A stretch of 64,000 nt of DNA from Valencia hispanica (taxonomy: Eukaryota; Chordata; Actinopteri; Cyprinodontiformes; Valenciidae): the NCBI GenBank assembly GCA_963556495.2, contig OY747704.1, positions 5,754,501 to 5,818,500 on the forward strand, read 5' to 3'. Below the pieces are notes generated by a model. That model made no database searches. It was not told where the DNA came from and saw nothing but the letters and a program-made list of their open reading frames with translations. This document shows, piece by piece, positions 1 through 52,330 of this stretch (its first letter is position 1; each line of letters starts with the position of its first letter). Made by a program: the position numbers and the translations under genes.

Positions 1-660
1 ATTTTTATGTTTGTAACAAATTTTGAGTTGTGGATTATTTTTTTAAGTTTGCTTTTGCAGCATCTGTGACGTCCTGCTTAATAGTTTAATACATAAATAA
101 ATCATATTGTCTACTGTTAAATCTGATAGCTTAACAAACCAGATCTGGTTCAGTATAATCTGGAACTATTTGTCTTGGATCAGTTTTTTTGTTGTTTTTA
201 TTAGCAAGATGTTAATTTTGCGTGTTTTGACAGCTTTAAGGATATAAGTGTTCAGTGCTAGTTTTTGCCTCTTTGTTCTGTTCATGTCCAATGTTCTCAT
301 TGAAGTTTTCACATCAATGATGTGTACTGCTCTCCTTTTATCTCCTAACTGTATTTGCTCTGAGTCAAACTATAGTTTTGAATAATGCAGCGTCAGCGTG
401 ATCTGAGCTTTTATTTTGCCTTTTATGTTTTCTATTTAGTAGATTGTAGATTAGTGCACACATATTGCTTTCCTTGTAAAAATCCAGGAGGACTCCATAT
501 TTATTTATTTTGTGAAATGTCTTCCTGCTGCTGTTTTAATTAAACTGAATAAAACAAGTAGGATGTTGGTTGTGTTTTCACAAACTTCTAATTCCACCTG
601 CCTGTTGCTCCACGGTCCAGCTTTGATCTTCATGTGACTGCTACAGTAGAACTATAGTAC
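1..660. other. Intergenic AT-rich sequence, no gene seen
   Basis: No reading frame with recognisable homology and no clear element. An AATAAA-like hexamer lies near 548. In human the gene before EHMT1 is ARRDC1, so this could be a 3' flank of a neighbour, but nothing in the sequence shows that. Confidence 0.5.
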
Positions 661-675
661 TACCATCTCACAAGT

Positions 676-826
676 AACAGAGTCTCTTCAGTCAGAGGCT
701 TCTTTAATTTTGCTGCAACACAGACCGCTACAGGAAATCCTTCTTCTTGCCCACAGCCATCATGATCTACAACAACACTTAATTTCCCTCTGGGATCAAT
801 AAAGTATTATTGAATTGAATCGATCA
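676..826 (+). mobile_element. 3' tail fragment of LINE family B
   Basis: The stretch matches the end of the LINE copies at 5573-6880 and 42079-42965: the coding end with 'cagaccgctacaggaaat', then 'ctctgggatcaataaagta' and a short TTGAA-type tail. Only about 150 bp remain, a typical 5'-truncated insertion. Confidence 0.75.
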
Positions 827-975
827 ATGCTGATCCTGAGCAAGCTCTGCTCTGGTGGCACTGTGATTGGTTTTGACTTGGAAGTATTGGGACTAGCTCA
901 GGTAACAAAGAAGACTGCATTCTAACTCTTGTCTATTCCATTGTCTTTAAGTTTAATGTAGCCGTCATTGATGTA

Positions 976-1038
976 CAGTCGTGGCCAAAAGTTTTGAGAA
1001 TGACACAAATATTAGTTTTCACAGTTTGCTGCAAAACC
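976..1038 (+). mobile_element. Tc1-like terminal repeat fragment
   Basis: A TA followed by 'cagtcgtggccaaaagtttt' resembles the terminal inverted repeat of a common fish Tc1 family. It runs about 60 bp and then stops abruptly where LINE family A sequence starts. The other end is not in the neighbourhood, so it is a relic truncated by, or before, the LINE insertion. Confidence 0.55.
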
Positions 1039-2772
1039 GCAGCCAACACACAATAGAGGACACACTCTGGACTTATTATCTGCAAAGGTTTAATTATATC
1101 TGACATCTCGGTGATTGATATTGCGCTATCTGACCATTCCTGTGTTTTCTTTGAAAATACCATCTCTGCTGAAATATCTAGCCACAGTGAGATAACTGTA
1201 AAAAAGCGTTTTCTCGGTGACAGCTCAGTTGAAACCTTTAAAAGTATTTACCTTCCCACCACACACCCCTAGTCTCCTAACTCCAACTCAGTAAATAAGC
1301 TGGTAGATCATTTCCTCGTGAAAATCTCAGACATCATTGATTCCATTGCTCCAACTAAAGTGAAAGTAGTCTCAGGTAGAAAGAAGTCTCCATGGACAAG
1401 CAATCCACTGGTACGTAGTGATAAAAGGGAGTGTCGACAAGCCGAGAGAAAATGGCGGAAAACTCGACTCCAGGTTCACTGTGAGATCTACAAAGAAAGA
1501 CTGAACAGATATCAGTTATCTTTAAAAGAAGCAAGGGAATCATTCTTCTCAGAAATAATTAACAGAAACATTAATAATGCACGGACTCTATTTGCAACAG
1601 TGGAAACACTAATTAATCCTCCAGTGACAGTAGCCCCAGAACTAAACTCTACCAGGGCCTGCAATGAATTTGCAGCTTTTTCACTGAAAATATTCTAACA
1701 ATTAGACGGTCGGTCTGTACCGCAGCACCGAGCCGACTACCAATGTTATACCCAATTAACACCATTGTAGAAAAAATGTCAGAATTCCAGGAATTAAACC
1801 AAAAAAACCTAGAAGAAATCATTAACCAATTGAGCTCCTCCTCTTGCTGTCTTGATATCCTACCCACAGTTTTCCTTAAAGTTTTCCCTGTTATTGTGTC
1901 TGATCTGATTTAAATAGTGAACTCATCCCTCCTGTCAGGTCTCTTCCCCCAGGCTTTAAAAACAGCAGTTATTAAACCACTTTTAAAAAAAGAATCTGGA
2001 CAACACATTAATGCAGAACTACAGACCAATTTATAATCTTCCATTCATCAGTAAAATTATTGAAAAAGCTGTTTCAGCAGTTAAATAGCTTCCAAACAAT
2101 GACCAACGGTTTTGATGTTTTTCAGTCTGGTTTCCGTGCTCACCACAGCATTGAGACTGCCCTCGTCAAAGTTTTCAATGACATCTACATAAATACAGAC
2201 TCTGGTAGAACCACAGTGCTGGTTCTGTTGGACCTCAGTGCAGCATTTGACACTGTTGATCATGATATATTATTTGAACGACTGGAGAGCTGGGTCGGAC
2301 TCTCTGGTACAGGACTTGGCTGGTTCGAGTCTTACCTAAAGAACAGGGACTTCTATGTTTCAATAGGCAACTTTTCATCAGAACGAACAGAAATCACGTG
2401 TGGGGTGCCCAGAACACTCAGGCCCTCTAATTCCAGTCTACTCAGAATCCCTGGAATCAGAACCAAACATGGAGAAGCAGCTTTCAGTTTCTATGCTCCT
2501 CTAATCTGGAACAAACTTCCAGACAACTGCCAAGCTGCTGAAACAGAGTTCTTTTAAATCACAGCTAAAAATATATCTGTTTAGAGCTGCCTTTGAGTAA
2601 TGCTTTAATGTATCATGTTTTGTTTATGCTTCTTGCTCTATTGCTGTTTTTATTTTATGTGCTTTGTCTGTGTTTTACTGCTATTTTTATTTTACCCCTT
2701 AATCATGTAAAGCACCTTGAATTACCTTGTTGTTGAAAGTGTGCTATACAAATAAAATTGCCTTGCTTTGCC
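1038..2772 (+). mobile_element. LINE family A copy (CR1/L2-like), internally deleted
   Basis: Matches the copies at 52400-55370 (minus strand) and 57285-59485 (plus strand). It holds the end of the endonuclease part, a linker region, the start of the reverse transcriptase, and the 3' end with the tail 'gtgctatacaaataaaattg'. Several frame breaks are present. About 600 bp of reverse transcriptase, including the YADD block, are missing at about 2408. Non-functional. Confidence 0.85.
2060..2557 (+). pseudogene. LINE-A reverse transcriptase remnant with in-frame internal deletion
   Basis: A 165-codon frame. The N-terminal half carries the palm segment with '[15 protein letters not shown]' and '[13 protein letters not shown]', up to the 'GVP' that normally begins GVPQGS. 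There it fuses directly to the far C-terminal block 'RIPGIRTKHGEAAFSFYAPL'. The YADD catalytic block is absent, so no reverse transcriptase activity is expected. The in-frame fusion appears to be chance. Confidence 0.8.
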
Positions 2773-3181
2773 TTTACAATCCTTGGAGCCAGTTTTGCTT
2801 TTGGTCCAGCTAAATAAAATTGCTTAGAGCAACAAAAACTTTGAAAGAAAAGGGCTTGTTTCATAGTACGTCCTAGAGGAAAATAGTTTACATTTTTAAA
2901 TTAACAACAATTTACTTTCCTTTTAGGTTTATTACATTTTCTGTAATGGAGCATACAATTTCTATCGGCAAGAAAAAACATAAAAATGACAAGAAGAAGC
3001 ACATAGTTGGCAACCTATGACATTACGTCATTAAAAAAATATATTCCTTCTGCTACTGTTGTCATTCTTTGTGGAAATGTAATCCATGTATTGCATTTAA
3101 CCTGTTAAAGTTAACACTTTTAAAATGACCTTTACATTTTAAAGTATTTATTATAGTGAGGATAATTGTGATCCGGTACAT

Positions 3182-3481
3182 TTGTTTTTTTCCCTTAATG
3201 AATTGAAAAGGGTGATAAGTAGGGGAGGTAAGACTGCACCCGGCAAGGATTGTTTAGAATATGAGATCTTTAAAGACCTGGATGATATGATCTTGTCAGA
3301 AGTGTTGGCCCTTATCAATAATGTTTGGGAAATAGGGGTGGTGCCTGAAGCATGGAGAATGGTTGTGGTGTTGCCAATCTTGAAACCAGGGAAGGAGACT
3401 AAGAATCCTGAATCTTATAGGCCTATGGCATTGACATCAGTCATGTGTAAGATTATGGAAAGAACAATAACTGAAAGATGA
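3182..3481 (+). pseudogene. I-like LINE reverse transcriptase, N-terminal fragment
   Basis: About 99 codons with the conserved RT entry motif 'APGKDCLEYEIFKDL' and 'SYRPMALTSVMCKIMERTI'. It stops at a TGA; the same protein resumes in the frame at 3551 after a further stop. It is the first of the broken segments of the degraded element that spans this region. Confidence 0.7.
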
Positions 3482-4660
3482 GTCTATAAGTTAAAAAAAG
3501 AGGGTAATTTTAGTTATAATCAGAATGACTTTAGACTAGGAAGAGGGACAATGGATTCTGTTTTAAGGTTAGAGTCTGAGGTTCAACAAGCTATAACTAA
3601 TAAGAAAAATGTTGTTGCAGTATTGGACATAGAGAAGGCTTATGATATGCTATGGGGGGAGGGATTAACTATTAACTTATATGATATAGGAATTCAAGGA
3701 AGAATGTTAAACTGCATTAAAGGATTTTTACAAAGACTGCGGGTTGGAGTTGGAGATGAATTTTCTGAGATTTTAGAAGTGAATAATGGCACTCCACAAG
3801 GGAGTGTAATAAGTCCGGTACTTTTTTTAATATTATGATTAATGGTATTTTTAGCTATATTAGAAGGGGACTTTTTTTATCTTTATTTGCTTATGATGAG
3901 GCAATATGGAAAAGGGGTCGTAATGTTAAGTTTTTAGTGAGTAAAGTTCAAGTAGCATTGGATAAAGTTATTGAGTGGACAGAGAAATGGGGTTTTAGTA
4001 TAGTTAGTAAGTGTGATAAAATTCTTCATGTATTGCGGTGTCTTACAGGTAGTTCTTGGGGTGCAGATAAGAAAACTCAGCTGATCATATACAAGACTAT
4101 GGTAAGATCAACTATAGATTATGGACGCTTGGTATATGGAGGTTCTTCTAAAAATATTTTGCGACGGTTGGATGTTATTCATGTCAAAGCATTGAGGGTT
4201 GGCTATGTAGCAACAAGCTTAACTTCAATTGCAGTGTTATTAGTGGAGTGTGGTGAGATGCCTCTTTATTTGAGGCGTTTAAAACTTGCGATTCAATTTA
4301 TAGGAAGAATTCAGAGTCAAGAGCAAGGGAATCCCGTGAAGGAGCTATTAAGGGTTAGCTGGAAGCTGTTGGGGGAAAGAAGGGAATGGGTAATTTTGTT
4401 GAAAAAGTAAAAAATGAATTTCCTGATTATGGAAATGATATGTCCCCCAGTGTGGTTTGGCCTGATATTCCTCCATGGTTGCTCCTGGATGTAGAAGTTG
4501 ATTGGACTATTAAAGAAGTATAATAAAAAGATAAAGTAAATTATATAGGGGAGATTTATTAATTTATTAGTGAGAAATGGGAAGGATATCTACAGATTTA
4601 TACTGACAGCTCTGTTGACCCGAACAGTAAACATTTGCTGTTTATATTCTGGAGACTGAA

Positions 4661-5002
4661 TTGAGTAAGGGTTATTCCAGATGGAATGTCTGTATTTACA
4701 GCAGAAATTATAGCTATAGTATGTGCATTGGAGTGGGAGGGAAATTTGGCCTAATATTAATATGTGTTGATTCAACTGCTGCATTGATGGCATTACAATC
4801 AGGAATGTCGAAAGAAAGACAAGATGTGATAAATGAGATACAAATAGTTTTGTTTAAGGCTGAAGCTGCTGAATTGTCTGTAGTATTCTTATGGGTCCTG
4901 GCTCATGTTGGTATACTTGGGAATGAAGGGCCAGACTTTGTTGCAAAAGATGCCTTAAAATTGGAAGATGTCACTGCTACGTTAGGGTTTTCTCAGTACT
5001 GA
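4661..5002 (+). pseudogene. I-like LINE RNase H domain fragment
   Basis: The frame includes 'ICVDSTAALMALQSG' (the D-S block of RNase H) and 'HVGILGNEGPDFVAKDAL' (normally AHVGIxGNExAD). The spacing fits an RNase H fold downstream of the RT in I-clade LINEs. The N-terminal part is poor and the last catalytic Asp is embedded in a changed context ('GPDFVAK'). Confidence 0.6.
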
Positions 5003-5297
5003 AGTATGGTATTCCAGCTAATTTGGAATAAATGGCAAAACATTTGGGATTCAGAGATGAGAGGAAGACATTTTTATTTATTACAAATCAGTGTTAAAGG
5101 GGAAGACATCACCTAGGGAGACTGGAGGAAAAAACAAGTAATTCTTGCCCGTCTAAGTTTGGGGCATTGTGGATTTGCTGCGGATCTGGCTTTGTTGGGA
5201 AAAGAACTGTTGGGTTTTGTAAATGCTGTAAGAAGGAAGAGACAGTTTTACATCGTGTCCTGGAATGTAAATGCTACAAAGTAAATTGATAAAGGAT

Positions 5298-5572
5298 TTA
5301 CTCGATATGCTTTGTCAGAAACTCCTGAAGACACACGTGGAACCCTCAACAATCGCCTGGATCAATGACTACCTGACCTACAGACCACAATTTGTGAGAC
5401 TGAATAATTTTGTGTCAAACCAGGTGGTGAGCAGCACAGGAGCACCACAGGGGACCGTACTCTCACCATTCCTTTTCACTCTGTACACCTCAGACTTCCA
5501 GTACAAATCAGAGACCTGTCATCTGCAGAAATACTCAGATGAATCTGCAATTGTCGGGTGTATCAGAGATGG
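5298..5572 (+). mobile_element. LINE family B fragment, RT palm block (first of two abutting pieces)
   Basis: Encodes the segment 'QKLLKTHVEPSTIAWINDYL ... GAPQGTVLSPFLFTLYTSDF' up to a YSDE in place of YSDD. At about 5572 it breaks and the sequence jumps back to an earlier part of the same protein. The same palm block is then repeated at 5885-6160 in the adjoining copy. Confidence 0.8.
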
Positions 5573-6807
5573 ACATGTTGTGGAAGACATCCTGCCTTGT
5601 TCTAGTACCCAAAAGAACTCACCCATCAGTCATCAATGACTATAGACCTGTTGCCCTGACATCCCACATCATGAAGGTCCTGGAGAGACTCCTGTTAGCC
5701 CCCCTGAATAAGCAAACAAGAACGTATCAGGACCCACTGCAGTTTGCTTATCGCTGTGGAGTTGGAGTTGAAGATGCCATCATCCACCTACTTCAACCAA
5801 CCCACTGTCATCTGGACAAAGCAGGCAGCACTGTGAGGATCATGTTCTTTGATTTCTCCAGTGCATTTAACACAATTCAGCCTGATTTGCTTTGTCAGAA
5901 ACTCCTGAAGACACAGGTGGAGCCCTCAACAATCGCCTGGATCAATGACTACCTGACCAACAGACCACAATTTGTGAAACTGAAGAATTGTGTGTCAAAC
6001 CAGGTCGTCAGCAGCACAGGAGCACCACAGGGGAGTGTACTCTCACCATTCCTTTTCACTCTGTACACCTCAGACTTCCAGTGCAAATCAGAGACCTGTC
6101 ATCTGCAGAAATACTCAGATGACTCTGCAATTGTCGGGTTTATCAGAGATGGACAAGAAGCTGAATACAGAGAGCTGGTGGATCGCTTTGTGACATGGTG
6201 TGGAAACAATCGTCTCACCTTGAATGTGAACAAAACAAAGGAGATGATTGTAGATTTCAGAAGAAACAGTGATAAGTCAAACATTGTTTCCATCATGGGA
6301 GAAGAAGTGGAGGTGGTTGAGGAGTATAAATACCTCAGAGTTCACCTTGACAACAGACTGGACTGGAGGTGCAACAGTGAAGCCGTCTACAAGAAGGGAC
6401 AGAGCAGACTGTACTTCTTGAGGAAGCTTAGGTCCTTCAAGGTTTGCAGCAAGATGCTGCAGATCTTCTACAAGTCTGTTGTGGAGAGTGTAATCTCTTC
6501 AGCCGTCATCTGTTGGGGTAGCAGCATCAGAGCCAGGGATTTAAAAATGCTAAACAACCTGATAAAGAAGGCTGGTTCTGTTCTTGGGACAACTGTGGAA
6601 AATCTGGAGATGATAATGCAAAGAAGGATTCTTCATAAAATCAAAAAAATTATGGACAACCCTGAGCATCCTCTTCATGAGACTGTCATACAACAACAGA
6701 GCGTCTTCAGTCGGAGGCTTCTTCAGTTTCGCTGCAACACAGACCGCTACAGGAAATCTTTCCTGCCCACAGCCATCATCATCTACAACAACTCCTTAAA
6801 GAATTGA
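5539..6807 (+). CDS. LINE-B reverse transcriptase, 3' half (intact frame in a truncated copy)
   Basis: Non-LTR reverse transcriptase fragment of 422 codons. Visible motifs in order: 'NDYRPVALTSHIMKVLERLL' (about residue 33), 'FDFSSAFNTIQPDLL', 'GAPQGSVLSPFLFTLYTSDF', the catalytic 'YSDDSAIVG', a thumb region 'LTLNVNKTKEMIVDF', and the C-terminal block ending in 'SFLPTAIIIYNNSLKN'. No endonuclease domain is present, since the copy is 5'-truncated. The first roughly 12 residues are read through the breakpoint with the preceding fragment and are not native. No promoter; it is transposon debris with an undamaged frame, which suggests fairly recent insertion. Confidence 0.8.
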   Translation: MNLQLSGVSEMDMLWKTSCLVLVPKRTHPSVINDYRPVALTSHIMKVLERLLLAPLNKQTRTYQDPLQFAYRCGVGVEDAIIHLLQPTHCHLDKAGSTVRIMFFDFSSAFNTIQPDLLCQKLLKTQVEPSTIAWINDYLTNRPQFVKLKNCVSNQVVSSTGAPQGSVLSPFLFTLYTSDFQCKSETCHLQKYSDDSAIVGFIRDGQEAEYRELVDRFVTWCGNNRLTLNVNKTKEMIVDFRRNSDKSNIVSIMGEEVEVVEEYKYLRVHLDNRLDWRCNSEAVYKKGQSRLYFLRKLRSFKVCSKMLQIFYKSVVESVISSAVICWGSSIRARDLKMLNNLIKKAGSVLGTTVENLEMIMQRRILHKIKKIMDNPEHPLHETVIQQQSVFSRRLLQFRCNTDRYRKSFLPTAIIIYNNSLKN

Positions 6808-6880
6808 CTATATGAGCTATACCAACACTTAATTTCCCTCTGGGATCAATAAAGTATTTTTGAATTGAATTGAATTGAAT
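5573..6880 (+). mobile_element. LINE family B copy (CR1/L2/Rex1-like), 3' part
   Basis: A 5'-truncated LINE that begins in the RT domain and runs to the 3' tail 'ctctgggatcaataaagta' followed by a run of TTGAA-type repeats. It is the best preserved C-terminal half of family B in the window; see the reading frame at 5539-6807. Confidence 0.85.
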
Positions 6881-7122
6881 GAGAATTAAAGTAATTTCTT
6901 TGAAGACTTTTCTGGCGCCTCAGGAAAAAAGGAAAGGAATTATTGATGTGTTGATGAATTCATATTCATATTTTTGCTACTAAATTGCATCTGAAGATAT
7001 GCTTGTGAATTGACATGAAGACTGTGAAAGGCAGCAATATGCCTGGAAGCTTCTAGAACATACAAGAAGTAGAAGGAAGCATTGATTAGTTCTTTAGTAT
7101 TGTTTGCCAAAGTTAAGAGTCA

Positions 7123-7850
7123 CATGCGGCTCGGAAGCCGCAGGTTGCAGACCCCTGTTCTGGGGGGGAAATTGCGCGAATTATGACCCTTCAGGCATTC
7201 CATACCTGGTGTGGACCCAGCGCTGCTTCTCTCTCTGCCTGGTAAGATGGAACTTTGACGCTAGAGCTTTTCTCATTTAGCTGCTGCTGTTGTGTTTGAG
7301 CTGTTTTTTGGAGCTGTGTAACACGACCTGGTGCCTAGCTACATGTCGCATAGTTCAGCTGGAGTTTCGCCTGGTTTCTCTGTCTGCATGTTTTTATACA
7401 CGGAGCTCAGCAAACATTGTTTAGTTTGTGAGAAAGAACTGCTTTCACTAACACTCAGAGTTTGTTAAGTAGCTGCAGAGACTCTTCTCGCTGTTTGGAT
7501 GAAAAACGAACCTGTCCAATATAACAAGAAAGTTACTTTTTTGCCGAAGTTTCCCCCTGCTTCCTAGTGAACCAAAACAAAGATGGCAGCCATTGTTTGG
7601 TTCCCTCTTTCAAACTTGTGACTTGTGCCTCGGATCCATAGCATGTACAGTTACAGTGAAGTTAGCGCTGCAGTGATGTTTGGGGCTGCTAGCGTTTAAC
7701 GGGAGGAATATGCAACACAGGAGGCTAATAATAAGAAATAAACCGAATCTGTACGGAAATAAAAAAAAACCCGAGTCTGTTCTGGTACTGCTCCATAATA
7801 TCCGAGTGCCTGCCGCATCTACAGCGAAAATATTATTTTTTAATATAATA
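7123..7850. promoter_or_regulatory. Possible 5' region of EHMT1 (weak)
   Basis: This stretch has more CpG than its surroundings, the YY1-like 'aagatggcagcc' at about 7581, and a good donor 'ctg|gtaaga' at about 7250. It lies upstream of the first EHMT1 exon I can place. The start resembles the tail of a hAT-type repeat. No coding exon can be shown; this is a candidate leader exon or promoter only. Confidence 0.25.
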
Positions 7851-7922
7851 CAGGGACTATATTTTGATTTCCAAAAAAGAAGACACTTTCAGGACTGGGC
7901 CAAAACTTTACATTTTAACATA

Positions 7923-9427
7923 CAGGTAAAACTCGTAAAAGAATATCGTGCAAAAGTTTATTTATTTCAGAAATTCAACTTTAAAGGTGAAACTAATATT
8001 TGATAAAAACTCGATGCAAAGCCAGAAAATTCAAGCCTTTAGTCATTATAAGTTTAATGATTATGGCTTACAGTTTATGAAAACCCCAGATTCACATTCT
8101 CAGAAATTTAGAATATTAAATGAAATCAATAAAAGAAGGATTTTAAATAGAGAAACGTCAGACCTCTGATAAGTCTAATCATGCATATGTACTCAGTTCT
8201 TGGTTTGGGCTCCTTTTGCATCAGTTTCTGTCTCAGTGCGGTGTGGCATGGATGCTATCAGCCTGTGTCTCTGCTGAGGTGTTATAGACGACCAGGATGC
8301 TTCAACAGAGACCTTCTGCATTGTTCCGTCTCATGTCTCTCATCTTTCTCTTTGCAATGCTCCATAGATTCTCTATGGGCTTCAGGTGAGGAGAGTTTGC
8401 TGGCCAATCAATCACAGTAATTCCACGGTCATTGAAGCAGGTTTTGGTACTCTTGGCAGTGTGGACAGGTACCAAATCCTGCTGGAGAATGAAGTCAGTA
8501 TCTCTATAAAGCTGGTCTACAGAAGGAAGCATGAAATGCTCCAAAATGTCCTGGTAGATGGCTGCGTTGACTCTGAACTTAATAAAGCTCAGTGGATCAA
8601 CACCAGCAGATGACATGGCTCCACAAATCAACACAGACTGTGGAAACTTCACTCTGGACTTCCACCATCTTGGATTGTGTGCCTCTCCATTCTTCCTCCA
8701 GACTCTGGGACCTTGGTTTCTAAATGAGATGCAAAATTTCCACTTCTTTTTTTCTTTACCCCAGGTAAGACACTTCTGACGTTGTTTGTTGTTTAGGAGT
8801 GGCTTGATGAGAGGAACAGGACATGTGAAGCCCATGTCCAGGATCCGTCTGTGTGTGGTGGCTCTTGATGCAATAACTCCATCCTCAGTCCTCTCCTTGT
8901 GAAGGTCCCCAACACTTTAGAATGACCTTTTCCTGACAATCCTCTCCAGGCTGCACTCATCCCTGCTGCTTGTTCACCTTCTTCTGCCACACTTTTCCCT
9001 TCCACATAACTTTCTATTAATGTGCTTCGATACAGTACTTTGGGGACATCCAACCTCTTTTGCAATGACCTATTCAGGCTTTACCTCCTTATGGAGGGGG
9101 TCAGTTATGGTTTTCTGTGATTTCTACTGAACCAGACTGAGAGACCATTTAAAGGCTCAGGAACCCTTTGTAAGTGTTTTGGATTGATTAGGGTGTGACA
9201 CTTTGGGCCTAAAATATTTAACCTTTTCACAATATTCTAATCTTCTGAGAATTTAAGGTTTTTCTAAGCTTATAAGCCATAATCATCAAAATTATAACAA
9301 ATAAAGGCTTAAAAACTCTTGCTTTGCATGTAATGAGTCTGTATCATATATTAGTTTCACCTTTTAAATAGAATTACTGAAATAAATGAACTTTTGCAAA
9401 ATATTCTAATTTTTTGAGTTTCACCTG
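7923..9427 (-). mobile_element. Tc1/mariner element nested in the hAT-like MITE
   Basis: Imperfect terminal inverted repeats of about 50 bp (left starts 'caggtaaaactc', right ends 'gagtttcacctg') are flanked by a TA duplication at 7921-7922 and 9428-9429. The length of 1505 bp is normal for Tc1. The transposase is on the minus strand and broken. Confidence 0.9.
8302..9065 (-). pseudogene. Tc1-like transposase, frameshifted
   Basis: DDE transposase of the Tc1 family, in two overlapping frames. The C-terminal frame (8302-8835, 177 aa) has 'QQDLVPVHTAKSTKTCF' (second catalytic Asp block, changed from QQDNxPxH) and 'WPANSPHLKPIENLWSIAKR' (third block; the usual SPDLNPIENLW has lost its Asp). The N-terminal part is in 8793-9065 and is degraded. 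The loss of the block-3 Asp and the frameshift mean it cannot be active. Confidence 0.85.
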
Positions 9428-10110
9428 TATTTAAAGTGTGTATTCTCCATGTGATTAGAATGAATAGCTAAATAAGTCTATCACAAGTATAAAAATTACT
9501 TTAAAATCTCTGGAAATTATTTAATAATAGAAATAATTACTCTTTCGGATGAGAAAGTTTACCAGTAACAATAATAGTTCACTTTTTAAGTCAGACTGGA
9601 CAAAAATGAAACTAAAATCTGAAGTAATATTCTGAGAAAACAAGTTTTTTTCTTTTCAGTGTAATAAGTGAAAACCAGCCGTCTCAAAAAGACTGTGTAT
9701 ACTCCAATATTTAGTTTTCATCTTCATCCTCCACATTCAATTTATAGATGAACTCTCACTTTCCACAATATTATTATAGTTGTTGTGTCCATGTGACCTA
9801 CTGGATCTTTGCCTCTTCTGTCACTCACAGACACACATATGCCAGCTCTTTGTCTGTATAGATAGACTTCCGCTTTGACATTTTGTAAACAGTCGCAGCG
9901 CAGCACAGCCTGCTGTCTGTTCCGTCTATGAAAGGATCAGAACCACCCACTAGGCAGCAGCTCGGGGAGAACGTCAGATGAGAGGAAGGGTATCGTATTC
10001 CATGCATCGCACCAGTCAATTTTAGTAGGCCGGGACATATCCATCAATCTAGCCCCGGAAAACAAGTGAAGACTGGACATGTCCGGGGAAAAGAGGACAG
10101 TTGGTCACCC

Positions 10111-10560
10111 AAAATAAAACTTTTTTTTCCTTGGCTGCTACAGGTTCTCTTTTAAAAGTCGTAATAGTCAGTCCAACCAAACATAAAATTGTATCAAATC
10201 TTTGGTCTAATTTGAAGCTGATTCTGCTCAGATTTTTATTTAACTCTAAATTACATGTTCATACTGTTTTTTGATGTGTTCATAAAGCTAAAATGCTAGG
10301 GGTTCTAAGTTCTGATGCATTTATTTAGTAGGAAAACAACAGATTTTAACATTGCTGATTCACTTATAAAGAAATTATTGACTGATTCTGATGTCTGGCC
10401 TATTGGTTGTTGCATTTTTTTATCATAATAATGTAATATATGTGATTGTATGCATGCTGTACATTTAAAAGTAATAATTTTAGTAATGATTCATTTCTTT
10501 TTCCTTTGTGTTGGTGATGGAATGAACACCGACCAGACCTGAACATGTGCTTTCTCTTAG
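10111..10560. other. Intron or upstream sequence, nothing recognised
   Basis: AT-rich sequence between the hAT-like element and the first EHMT1 exon. The last bases form a good polypyrimidine tract and acceptor 'tttctcttag' ending at 10560. Confidence 0.5.
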
Positions 10561-51836
<41,276 letters not shown>

Positions 51837-52330
51837 AAGTTGATCCATTCTGTCTATATCAACACATTCTGTAACAGTCAGAACCACAGTATCTGTATCA
51901 ACCTTGGTTTGGCTTGGAAGATGACATGACATGGTTCTAGGATTCATCTTTGTTAGTTTATAAAGAGCAAGTACATCTCTGCACAAACCACAAGATTTAA
52001 CTTATTTTGTGCTCTTACAATGCTGAAGTTTTATTTTGGTTTGCACTAAAGTTTTGTTCTTTTCATGAAGAGGTTTGATCTTTTTCTTGTTGATAAATAT
52101 AATGGTGCACCATGTCATACTTTTAACAAGGTCTTATTTTTGGTTGAGTGACCTACTTTGCTGTTCTTTCTGCATTATGCTTTTAACATGCTTTTAACAT
52201 TTTTCATACAACACCCACATTTTTTGTCTAGAGACATCAATATTAAATCAAAACGATGGAAATGTGTCATCTCCCACACACTGTGAATGTCTCTGAGCTT
52301 GGGTTAATAAACCTTGGTCCTTGATGCCTA
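51837..52330 (+). other. EHMT1: EHMT1 3' UTR (approximate)
   Basis: Non-coding sequence from the stop to about 20 bp past the poly(A) signal. The antisense LINE family A copy starts only about 70 bp downstream. Confidence 0.7.
52306..52311 (+). promoter_or_regulatory. EHMT1: Poly(A) signal AATAAA of EHMT1
   Basis: Canonical AATAAA 470 bp after the stop, followed by a T-rich stretch. It is the best candidate for the end of the transcript. Confidence 0.65.

Larger units (their letters stand above)
2930..5290 (+). mobile_element. Degraded LINE of the I/Nimb-like type (RT plus RNase H)
   Basis: Frames at 3182-3481, 3551-3838, 3835-4410 and 4661-5002 read in order as reverse transcriptase ('ILKPGK...ESYRPMALTSV', 'VLDIEKAYDMLW', 'NNGTPQGSVISPVLF', then a degenerate 'FAYDEA' in place of FADD), followed by an RNase H-like block ('CVDSTAALMALQSG', 'HVGILGNEGPDFVAKDAL'). 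An RNase H domain after the RT is typical of the I clade. Stops and frameshifts break it. Clade assignment is from motif order only. Confidence 0.7.
7851..10110 (-). mobile_element. hAT-like non-autonomous element, split by a Tc1
   Basis: The ends match, in inverse orientation, the element at 34127-34975: left 'ctatattttgatttcc', right 'aggacagttggtcaccc'. The interior is interrupted at 7921 by a complete Tc1-like element and resumes at 9430. Without the insert it is about 755 bp. No transposase frame of its own. Confidence 0.75.

Noticed and set aside
7575..7620. 'aagatggcagccattg' as EHMT1 start codon (mammalian GLP starts Met-Ala-Ala)
   Set aside because: The frame stops after 12 codons with no donor in phase; kept only as a YY1-like motif in a possible promoter.
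8386..8779. Plus-strand frames over the Tc1 at 7923-9427
   Set aside because: Antisense shadows of the broken minus-strand transposase.
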